Shown here: one piece after another, positions 33,165 through 45,100 of the stretch | Layout: every line of letters starts with the position of its first letter | Position numbering within the stretch: position 1 is the stretch's first letter | DNA from: Aradus depressus | Lineage: Eukaryota > Arthropoda > Insecta > Hemiptera > Aradidae | Direction: 5' to 3' | Length of the DNA stretch: 64,000 nt | Assembly (NCBI GenBank): GCA_963662175.1 | Contig: OY759215.1 | Location: 19,767,079 to 19,831,078, forward strand | Notes under the pieces: model-generated | Databases searched by the model: none | The model's input: the letters and a program-made list of their open reading frames with translations, nothing else | What the model was told of the DNA's origin: nothing | Program-made: the position numbers and the translations under genes

Positions 33165-36100
33165 TTAAAATGAAGTGAGATGTGTGATGACACTTTGGAG
33201 CATAGTGATGGCATAACCTTCCTCTCCGAGAGCTTTCTCTGATGGCATGAACGTCTCCATAAAGTGGGCTTCAGCGCACACAGCAGGCAATCCGCTCGAC
33301 AGAACCACCTGACACAGTCGCGGGAGGATGTCGTCCGCACCCCTGAAATAAGATAATGGGATTAGTAGAGATTCTTCTGTATGCTTTGTCAAGGGTGCAA
33401 AACAGTAATAACAAAATTAACTAAAAATATACCCATTGCAAAAAAAAAAAAAACTTTAAATCGTTGTGCGTCACGAAACCCGAGCTGCAATACAACGGAG
33501 TCTGAGGGCGCCGGTAGCTCAGTGGTATGAGTGCTTGACTTCTGAGCTCAAGGTCGTGGGTTCGTAACCCGACCGAGGCCCTTAGTTTATTTTATCTGGG
33601 AGGTAAAATAAACTTAAGCACGCCGTCCTTCGGATGGGACGTTAAGCGATGGTCCCGAGCCTGTACGATGTCAGGTACTCGTTAAAGACCCCTACCCTAG
33701 ATGAATAAAAATTTAGGGTTGACAAAATTTAGGACTCCCACAGTAGAGTCGGGCTCATGTCCACCAGAGTGACGAAAGAGCGCTCTGGTAGTACGCGATA
33801 TGACCTCGTTGTTAAAGCCCGGGCATGAGTCATAAAACCTAACCTAACAACGGAGTCAGCTGTTCATATTATAATATTTAGTGAAAACTGACATTATTGC
33901 AGAGATATTGTGAAATAATTCAAATGAACTTGAAAGAAATAAAACTTGTTTATTTATGATATTGTCTAATTTCACCAACTATATTTATATGGGAGTACTT
34001 TCGGTATTTCTACCATCCTCAGCCAAAAGCATAAATAACAGTCTTATCTCTTATGCTTTTGGCTGAGGATGGTAGAAATACCGAAAGTACTCCCATGTAA
34101 ATATAGTTTGTGAAATTAGACAATATCATAAATAAACAAGTTTTATTTCTTTCAAGTTCATATAATATTTAGGTTAATAAAAACTATTGTTCATGTTTAG
34201 AGAATTCTCCTATAAACTCTGTAACTCATAATAAACAAAATGACAATGACGTAAAAAGTCATAATAACGAAAATATGTAAATATAATACATAAAACATAC
34301 TTTGATAATATAAAATTAATTTAATTATAATTTTTAGCGATACATCCTATACACACCTTTCAATTATAAAAGAATAATAAACCTTGTAATTTTAAGTCAT
34401 AACTAGCAAAAAAAAAAGAAGTTTCACTTTTTTTTTAGCGTGCTACTGCTTCTTATTGTTGTATGCGGCAAAAAAAAAAAAAAAAAAAAAGTATTCTGCA
34501 TTTGAAAAACGAAAGGCAAAAAACAAAAAGATCATACCGAAAGTGTAATATGTAATTACATTGTTTTCTCAAATAGAAAGATTCTTTTTTTTTTTTTTTT
34601 TTTTTTTTGCCTTATGTATGATGCATATTAGCCATGTCTCTTATAAAGGTGTTATTCTAGTTATTTAGGACATCCATGGCCCCGGGAAGGAGTTAAATCT
34701 ACGAAATAAAACTCACTCCCAGACGGGATTCGAACCCGCAAACCAAGGTGAGACCATGCGACCAAAGCCCTACGCTCTAGCCCGCACAGCCACCATTTCT
34801 TCTTCCAATTACGATTATATAAAATTAAAAATGATGCTTTCGATTAGGGAGTTTAAATACACTAGATTTTAACTGCATGGCACGCACTTTGTAATTTTTA
34901 ATGATTCTATTAAAAAATGGGTTTCGTATTGTAATTTTAAGACGATTTTTGACATATATGTAGAAAAAGTTATTTTTACAACTTTTATTTTCACTCAATT
35001 ATTAACAAACTTTATTCTTTGGCTGTATCCAACATTTCAAAAAAAAGTTTCTAAGAGATCACTGGGACACAGATACAGTAGACTCTCCCTTATCCGGCGT
35101 TTTGTTAACCGGCGCGCTCCCTTATCCGGCGCTCTCAAAATAATATCAAATTTGTTAAACTAAAATTAACATTCAATTATTAGATTATCAATTATATGAG
35201 CCATGTGTATTTATGAGCACCTAATAATACCGTATTTTATTAATTCACTAATATCCTATAAATAAATTATAATAAATACATAGTTGTAAATCAAACATTT
35301 ATAAAAAATGTTTCCTAGAATAGAAAAACAAATGTACCGTCCCGTCCGTGGCACAACAATATCGTCTTATCGGGAAATGAACACTTAACTAGTAAAGTCA
35401 ATTTTTAATTTTTTTCCACAGAAATAATTAATATAATAATATTAATGCTTGGATAAATATACATATAATAAATCAATGTTCAGTATGTACATATTTGTCA
35501 ATTTAATAAATGTTATCAACAAAATACATACGTGTTTTATTCCTTAGCTCACCTAAAAACTTTTTTTTTATGCTTTAATTGATATATTTTTTCTCAATAA
35601 TTGATGATTTCCGTTATCCGGCGTTTTCTGTTATCCGGCGTCACGTCGGTCCCGGCAACGCCGGATAAGGGAGAGTCTACTGTACTTCAGTTTTGCGGTG
35701 TTTCGATAAATTAAATAATAGAAACTATGGTACTGGTAAATTATGTGCGGACAATCAAAATAGTTGCTTCAACTAACCCCCCAGCCCAGATGAGTCCCCA
35801 CTCCAGGAATCTGGACTAGCCTTGTCATCCCCTCCCTGCCCTTTACATGCCAGGCCTAAGATCAGCTATAAGGCTAGTGAAGTGGGGTAGCAAGAGACGG
35901 GCGGTCCAGGGGCTAAAATTTAAACTCACATGGAGGTGCAGTGATGTTTGTCAAAGCTGGAGGATGCAAGGAGTCTGATGATATGGACGGTACAGTCCAA
36001 CATGTCGTAAGGATTGTGAAGTGTGATGAGATAGTGCAACTTCGTCACTGCCTCTCGACACTCCTCCGTCAGCTCCTCTCTGCTCTCCTCGTACCCAGCC

Positions 36101-39100
36101 TCCATCTTGGTCCGCAGCCCTTCTTCCACTTCCTTCTGCACTTCCCTATCAAAAAACAAACACAAAAATAGGTTTTTTATTATGGTTTTCCCAGATTCGG
36201 ATAAAGTTTATCCGCTGATGAATAAAACATTTTACTGTTAATTAAATTTGTTGGGCCATTTCAGTTTTCCATAGTTTTTTAGGTTACGTTAAGTTTTATG
36301 ACTCATGCCCGGGCTTTAACTACGAGGTCATATCGCCTACTACCAGAGCGCTCTTTCGTCACTCTGGTGGACATGAGCCCGACTATACTGTGGGAGTCCT
36401 AAATTTTGCCTACCCTAAATTTTTGTTCACCAGAGCAGGGGTCTTTAACGAGTACCTGACATAGTACAGCCTCGGGACCATCGCTTAACATCCCATCCGA
36501 AGGACGGCGTGCTTAAGTTTATTTTACCTCCTAGATAAAATACCACTGAGCTACCGGCGCACTCCCATAGCTTTTTGTTTTTTTTATTTGCATATTTACA
36601 ATCGGCTACAAGAAACAAAAGAAAAGGAAATTTGATGTTTGTATGATTACAATGTAATCAAATATATACACAATAATAAGAAAGGAAAACAAAAACAATA
36701 ATAATATAAATAAAGTATAAACAAAATAATAAAATTAAAGTAAATCTAAATAAAAAAAAATAAAACACACAACAGTAAAATACATAACGAAATCAAAAGG
36801 TCAAACAAAAAAGAAAACTATGCGCAACACTATATGATAAATCATAAGAAAAATAATTATTCTGCTCCGAAACTCCCTGGAACACCCCCGCATGATACTG
36901 TCATTCCTGTCCTAAACGAAGATAGAGATCATGGGTGCGCGGGTGTTCCCTAGTACCTCCCGAATCTGCTTAGCCTCTGACTAGCAGTGGAGGCAGACCG
37001 AAAGGGACAGGAGAGGTGAAGAGAAGAGACTGGTCACTTCCAGCACTCCCAGGAGGCTACATTGTCTCTCGGCCAACACCACTTCAGTCTTCAGGCATTG
37101 GAAACATAATAGAGGGCATCAACGATGGTTCTTAGGACTTTGGATTGAAAGGACTGGATGCGCTTGATGTTGGATGCTTAGCATAACCCTATATTTCTAG
37201 TCCTTATGCCCATATAGGTCTTATGGATAGTTTGTTCCCCATGAATAGTTTGGATTGCCTCTCTAGCAAAGGGTAAAGCAATCCAAACATTTTGTTAAGT
37301 GAATCACCGTTTTTTTTTTTAATTTTTCTAGTGATACTTCAAAGAAGAAAAACAGGAACTTTCTCAATAAAGTTTCAACAAGATAACATTAATCAATTTA
37401 AAAAATCGATAAATCAAAATGTATACAATGAAGGAGATGGTTTACCTGATGAGAGCGATAATAGAATGTTTGACTTGTGCAAAGTACACATGATGTACAA
37501 CTTCCAAAGTAATGCTTGAGTTTTTGTCAGTTTTAAGTGGATCGAACAGCGCCTTCAAAACATCATGAATAATGTTTATGTCTTCTTTTATAACTTGAAA
37601 AATATAAATAAATAAATATATAACATTAGAAAATCAAACAGGAAAAACAGAAAGTGACATTTCATAATGCATAACTACAAATAGTATACTCATATCTAAC
37701 GCCTAGGAAGGGCTTCGATTTTACTTCCCCAGTTACACGAAGTAATGTAATCAGTCGAAAATTCGGAGTTTTAACAGAATTTCATGTTTTCCGACCTCCT
37801 AATTCCAAAGTAGAAAAAAAAAAGTTTATTGGAGCGTAGGCCTGTGAACACGGTAACTCCCGATACAATGAGTGCATCGATACGAAATATGTGTATCGAG
37901 AACCCTCTGAGGACAACTATTGACTTTCAGTCAAATCGACTAAAGGGAAGGGTGATTAGAGGAGAGGCTTAACACAAAAACTCTAATAACTGTCGTTATA
38001 ATGAATATATTGAAATGAAATTACATATGTAAGTTCAAAGCCTTTAGGACGAAACTTATTAATTTTTTGCGGAATCAGCGGAAGGGGAGGAGGGGATCAG
38101 AGGGACTCAACTCAAAAATCCCAATAACTGCAAGACTATAACGACATGACATTTTTTATTTAAATTCGTAACCCCCATAAGAATTGTATCTATTAATTAT
38201 CCGCAAAATCGAAGGGACGGGAGGACCAGAGTGTGCGACGTTAGGTATTCATTGAAGACCCCCCCCCCCCCCCCCCCCCCCCCCCTCCCACCCTATATGC
38301 CATAACAAGACTTTCTTATACCAACCGCTTTATCATAGATCACTCTCCCACCCCCTCCCCCCTCTCAAATTTATTTAATACCGGCATTACTGGGTATATT
38401 TTAAAAAATGGTTGGTATAAGAAAGTCCTGTTATGACCGGCCACATCACATATAGGTTAAGTTAGGTTTTAAGACTCATGCCCGGGCTTTAACTACGAGG
38501 TCATATCGCCTACTACCAGAGCGCTCTTTCGTCAATCTGGTGGGCATGAGCCCGACTCTACTGTGGGAGTCCTAAATTTTGCCAACCCTAAATTTTTATT
38601 CATCTAGGGTAGGGGTCTTTAACGAGTACCTGACATCGTTCAGGCTCGGGACCATCACTTAACATCCCATCCGAAGGACGGCGTGCTCAAGTTTATTTTA
38701 CCTCCCAGATAAAATAAACTAAGGGCCTCGGTCGGGTTTCGAACCCACGATTTGAGCTCAGAAGACAAGCACGCATACCACTGAGCTACCGGCGCCCTCA
38801 CATCACATATACTTATTTTATCTGATGGATCTAACCGAAGAAGACGATCTTTGAAGACGTCATTTTAGACTGTTAACGGCATGTATCTCGCAAACCTCCG
38901 AAGGTATTCGAATGAAGTATATAATATAAAATAAGCCTCTTAGTATTCTCTACAACTTTTATTTGAAAAGATTTTTGATTAGGTCATAAATGTAAGTGGT
39001 ATCTTGTAAAATGTACTTAGGCCCCGAAGTAAATTGGGCACAATTTTAGTCTGATTTGGATCAAAATCTAATCACAACTAAGTTAGCAAATGTGACATGC

Positions 39101-42100
39101 CCATTTCAAATTTCAAGTTTATAGCTCATTTTTGAGTTAGAGCACTCACAAAGTACCCATCATAATAACAACATCGAGAAATTTTTAAAACGTTTTTTAA
39201 TTACAATACTAAATACCTTATACTAAAGATGTAGGAAGTAATACAAAAATAAATATACCTCGGGTGTTTTCTTCTAAAACAGTTTCAAGAGTTTCGGTTG
39301 AAAAGTTTACCTTTTCAGATAAAGCATCAGATATCATATGATTCACTTTATCCTGCATCTGATTAATTGTGGCTTTGATAGGATGAGAATTGTCTGTCAG
39401 AACATTGTCCAATAACTCTCTAAAACCAACATTAAAACAACAAATACATATGAAAACTAGATGAAACACATTATTTCTAATTGTATACGAGTCAAACATT
39501 GAAATTGGGAAGCTCAAAATTGTCAAATAAATTAAAAATAGCAACCAAAAAACAATTTTAAAATTATTTTAAAAAACAAACAATACCTAACGATTTTCTC
39601 CTGTCCTGGATAGACTGTTAAATCCTCCAAAAGTTCTGTGAGCCAAACGTTCCCTTCACCAAATTGGTACGAGATTGCGTACAACTGTTGTTTTCTGAAA
39701 TCACTCTCTCTCAGGATTCCACTTCGTAACTTTTCTTCCATTTGAAATTTCCTGAAAACAACAGACAACGTACTGGAGAACAGGTGAGTCACCATACAAG
39801 AGAGTCCACAATTCATTTCAAAACCTCATCCAGTGTGTGATAACACAAAGTCAGATTACTCATAAATGACCGAATTCAAATTGATAATTGAGTCTGTCCG
39901 GATTCGCTTTATCTACATGTGATATTCAAACAAAAAACAACTAGTCAGTATTTTAGGAGCAGCTCAGCATTTCTCTTACCTATCGATAAAAGTAAATTAG
40001 TGTATAAAACTAGTTGAGGGCGCCGGTAACTAAATGGTATGTGTGCTTGCTTACTGAGCTCAAGATCGAGGGTTCGAAACCCGCCTCTCCAGTCCGTCTC
40101 TTTTGTCCGTTTACTTACATAACTTCCCATATATACTATAGCAGGGTAATAAGTAAAACCAATAATAATAAAATTATCTCCAAATTGCAATTAGAATTTG
40201 TGGTTTAGCCCCCCTCCCTTCCGACTACGCCCATTTATACCATCAATATTTCTATCTGAATATAGAAAACCAGCAAAAAGTCCCCAACGCTTTGAGAGAG
40301 CTGAGAAAAGAAGGCAAATAAAAATGTTAAATGGGGGAAGGTGGGTTACGTCCAGCGTCTGGATTCAGTTCTTTAACAGCATTTGACGAGTCAGTTTTAG
40401 ATGTAATATTTTTGAAGAATTTCCTCTTTGTTCCGGCTGGTGCGGAACCGACCCTAGGAGCAGGGGACTAAACAATAAGATGAGCTCCAGGAATAAGACG
40501 AAGAGACCCTAAAGAGGTCACGGCTACGATGGATGCTAAATTTATACCATGTCTTTCTTCTTCATTTGAGCCATCATTTATAAGTTCCATAATAAAAGAG
40601 TTATTACCCCTATCTTCGTAATGGATATATATAAATTTTAAACTTACTTATGGGCATTCTGCATGGCCCAGGCGGTGGCTCGGACCATCCTGTTCCTGGA
40701 GAGAGCAGACTTCTCCACCAGATGTCGTGCCATCTCCAGTTCTATGTTCTGTTTGTCGACCACGTTGGAGGCAAGGCCCAACCGCCTCTGATATCGTGCC
40801 ATCATCCTCACCTCTTCCTGGGACGGGGACTCTTCCCGGACGATACTCGATGGACTCTTCTCTACTCTGGCCTCAGGAGACACACTCTCAGCAGGAGCTG
40901 ATGGAAGCGGCGATGATACTCCCCGCTCGCTGTTCCCATCGGATGGGCCAACTAGAACAAACAATTTAATTTGAATAATTACCATTATAAATTAACACGT
41001 TGATACGCACAAATAAAGTAGGATTTGTTTATAAAAACCTTCAACAGCTCATTATCATTCTCACAATCAATAGTTACAATAAGACCAATGAATTAAAATA
41101 ATTGAATAATAAATTTACCAACTACACATCAATATTACATTCGCGAAGAAATTCTGTGGTGTTTGGGCAAAAGGGCTTAAGTCAGAATAAGTCTTGTGAT
41201 ACAAAGGACAAGTTCATTTAAATATTTTTACCATATGTAACTGAATGTTGGAATATTTTACTTTGTCTATATTTAATACTTTTATTGAAATAATATTTCA
41301 AGTAACATAAATGTGTTTTACCTCATTTGCCAGGAATTTTCGAACCTTCAGAAATTTTCCTTTTAAAATTCTGATTTTCTGACTTAAGCCCTTTTGCTCT
41401 AACACCCGAGAATTGACCTGAGAAACGAGACCTCAGTACATAACTCCCCAACTCCTCCATTAACAACCAACTAAATCTCGGGGCAGCCTTTTCCCATTCT
41501 ATTATTTAATGTCTGTGACAGTTCTATTCCCACGCATCAGCGTTTAATATTTTTAATTTTCACAGCTCTCTCAATGCATGAGGGACTTTTTGCTGGTTTC
41601 CTATAAGCAGATAGAAATAATGATGGAATACATGGGCATTAAAGGGGGGTGGGGGGAGGGGGGAGCTAAACCATAAATTTTAATTGCAATTTGGAGATAA
41701 TTTCATTATTATTAATTTTACTTATCCTGCTATAGTATATGGAAGTTATTGCACGCCGTGCTTCGGATGGGACGTTAAGCGATGATCCCGAGCCTGTGCG
41801 ATGTCAGGTACTCGTTAAAGACCCCTACCGTACGTGAATAAACCTAGATAGGCAAAAGTTAAGACTCCCACAGTGGAGTCATGCTCATTTATATCAGAGT
41901 GAGTCATAATAACTATTCTGGAATAGATAGTTTTTTTTTTTAAGTGAATAAAATGACATGTTTTCATTATTATTGAAGAAGAATGTTTTTTGCTTTTGTA
42001 ACTCATGTCCAAGCTCTATACGACATCATATGTCCTACTATGAGAGCGCTCTTTCGTCGCTCTGGTGGACATGAGCCCGACTCTACTGTGGGAGGTCTAA

Positions 42101-45100
42101 ATATTGCCTACTCAGGTTTATTTTCCTAGGGCAGAGGGTATTTAACGAGTACCTTACATCACACAAGCGCGTGCACATCGCTTAGCGTCCTATCAGAAGA
42201 GTGTCATGCTCAAGGTTTTTTTTCACCTCCCAAATGAACTAAGGGCCTCAACCGGGTTTCGAACCCACTCAGTAGAATAGTTTTCCTACGAAAAATTCAT
42301 ACAATTTCTATTAATGTTTATCTTCCCCAAACTATAATTTGGCCATTATGAGTTTGGCTCCCCCCATATGCAACTTTAGGACAAGACGTACACATCACTT
42401 TCTATGTCCAAAAAGGAATTTTCCTTTCTCATTTTACACAAGGTGTGGGAAATAGATAGCCCCACCACATTTCTCAGATGTAAGATAGGAAACTTAATTT
42501 TATTTTTGGCTCAGACTCATTTCATGCAGAGGATTCCAAAAATATTCACCAAGACAAGTCAAAACCCGTAGATAACTTCAGTTTTCCCAATATTTTTTCT
42601 ATTCAGAATCAAAAATTACATTTTTCTAAATGAAAAATAAGATCAAAGGAAGGCGAGTCCACCAAGTATTTGCTGAGATATTAAACTTTGAATTTTCTTA
42701 GAAGATCTGTTTTATTCTCTTTGTCCTAGTCGCAAAAATTAATTTAATTTAATTGATAAGCTAATAATGAAACATAAGTACATAAACTTCTTCTGTTCAA
42801 ATAATGCAAAAATCCTTATTAATTATTTTAATATTAATATTTTTGTCAAATGTGTAGTTATAACAGTATTACATTGTAAAAGAAAAAACATCTTCCAGTA
42901 CTGATTTAGGGAGCGAGGGTAGCTCAGAGATACGTGCTCGCTTACTGAACACAAAATCGCGGGTCCGAAAACAGGTCAAGGCCCTTAGGTTTTTTATCTG
43001 TACGATGTTAGGTACTCCCCTATCCTAGGTGAATAAAAATTTAGGGTAGGCAAAATTTAGGACTACCAGTGTAGACTCGGGCTCATGTTACCAGAGCGAC
43101 GAAAGAGCTCTCTGGTAGTAGACAATATGACCTCGTAGTGAAAGCAAAGGCAGTAACTAACATAAACATATGAGATGATACATTACCCAGATCGTTAATG
43201 TACTCAATTTGTCAAATTCTAAATATTAAAAGGGGCGCCGGTAGCTCAGAAAAAGCATGCTAGTCTACTGAGCGCAAGATCGCGGGTTCGAAACCCGGCC
43301 GAGGTCCTTAGGGTTTTTATTTGGGAGGTGATAGGACGTTAAGCAATGGTCCCGAGCGTATTCATTAAAGACCCTTACCCTGGGTGAATAAAACTGGGTA
43401 GGCAAAATTTAGGACTCTCATAGTAAAGACGGGCTCATGCCCACCAGAGCGAAAAAAGAGCGCCCTTGTAGTACGCGATATGACCTAGTATTTAAAGCCC
43501 TGTCATGAGTCGCAATAACTAACTAAATATAAAAATAATTATGAAGGATTTTTGCATTATTTGAGGTTTCATTTCGTACAATTTGTTCCTCGTTATTAAC
43601 CTATGCACGTAGGAATAGAAAAAAAAATCACCCTTATTAGAAAATTTAAAGCTTAATACATCAGTACTTGGCGGATTTTTTTTTTACAAAAATCTCCTCT
43701 GAAAATCTAAACAAAAAATAAAGGGGGCTATTGGGAAAACCAGTTACATAATATAGGGCTTACCTGGTAGTCGAAAAAAATTTGTTGATAACACTTCTGA
43801 AATCCTCTGGAGTCAAAAAGTCCTATCTTGCACCTTTTCGAATAAACTTAGCCGGGCCTTGTACTTGAGACACCCTGTATAAATTCTTATTTTTTATTAT
43901 GTTAATGAAAATATCTTTATTGTGAAAATAAAATACACAAAATATACAATTAAACGAAATTTTGTTATAATATTTCAGAATTTTAGATCTTTTAACTAGT
44001 AATGTTTTTACCAACTATACAGAATACCACCAAGGACACTAAACTGATTGTTGAAGTGTGTTGACATTATTGTCAGACAAATGTCCTTGAATGAATGATT
44101 TATTATAGTTGATCTCAACCAAAAATATGTGATATGGCCACCATAGGACTTTACTGTACCCACGCTTTCATAGATCAATCTCTTTCTCCCCAGCTCCAAT
44201 TTATTTCATACTGGCATTACTGGTTGTTATTACTTTGGCGCAGTGGTTTTCTTTGTTTCATTGTACAGTCATTCTGAGAGTGAATTTCTTATTACCACCA
44301 ATAATGTCAGTTTGAGAGGGGGAAAGAGAGATCTGTAAAAGCGTGGTTGGTATAAGAACGTCCTGTAATGGCCAGATCACATACCTACACTTTTTTTCTT
44401 TTTAACATTTTTAATTTTAAAAAACTACCAATAGTTAGTTGTTGTGACTTATGCCCGGGCTTTATTATCTCCTACTACCAAAGCGCTCTTTCGTAGCTCC
44501 GGTAGACATGAGCCCGACTCTACTATGGGAGTCCGAAATTTTGGCTATCCCAAATTTTTATTCACCTAAGGTTAGGGGTCTTTTATATGTGCCTGACCTC
44601 AAATGTCTAAAAATATGTGTATACACACTCATAGCCAGACTGGGATGATTTAATTTTAAAAGCCTATGATCATCTTATTCCTTTTTTATATGATATTCTT
44701 GTATTTCCATTTCGGTTGTTCTAATTTCAAATTGTCCAATAAAGCCTTAGTTCTCAAAAGGTTTTCATCTCACAGACATCATTATTGCAAAAATGGTCAA
44801 AACGTATTACGGTGACCTTGAAACGTGAAAATCCGTTGAAATCTCGGATTTTCTCACGATTACAATACTTCCTTCAACTATAGGTATAAGGAAGTAATAA
44901 CAAAAACTTGATGCGGCTAAATCCACATGTTTAAATTGTCATTCAAATATTTTGTACTTAACGACTATCCTTAGTGATAACGAATGCCTAGTTTAAAGTA
45001 TGTTGTTTCTCTACAGAAAACTATTAGAGAACAACAAACTATATTAGAAAACATTTATAACTGAACAACATGAACAAAAACAATACTATAATTTTTGCTA

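Larger units (their letters stand above)
42585..43752. repeat. Large imperfect palindrome with two SINEs at its centre
   Basis: The left arm (42585-42845) ends AATAATGCAAAAATCCTTAT; the right arm begins near 43548 with AAGGATTTTTGCATTATTTG and continues to CTATTGGGAAAACCAG, mirroring GTTTTCCCAATA at 42590. The arms are about 75-80% alike over 200-plus bp. The centre holds SINE-1 copies at 42909 and 43231, both in plus orientation. Confidence 0.75.

Noticed and set aside
35926..36171. Plus-strand frame opposite VPS9D1 exon 7
   Set aside because: It is the antisense shadow of a well-supported exon; the same applies to plus-strand frames at 40650-40969 and minus-strand frames over the oxidase exons.
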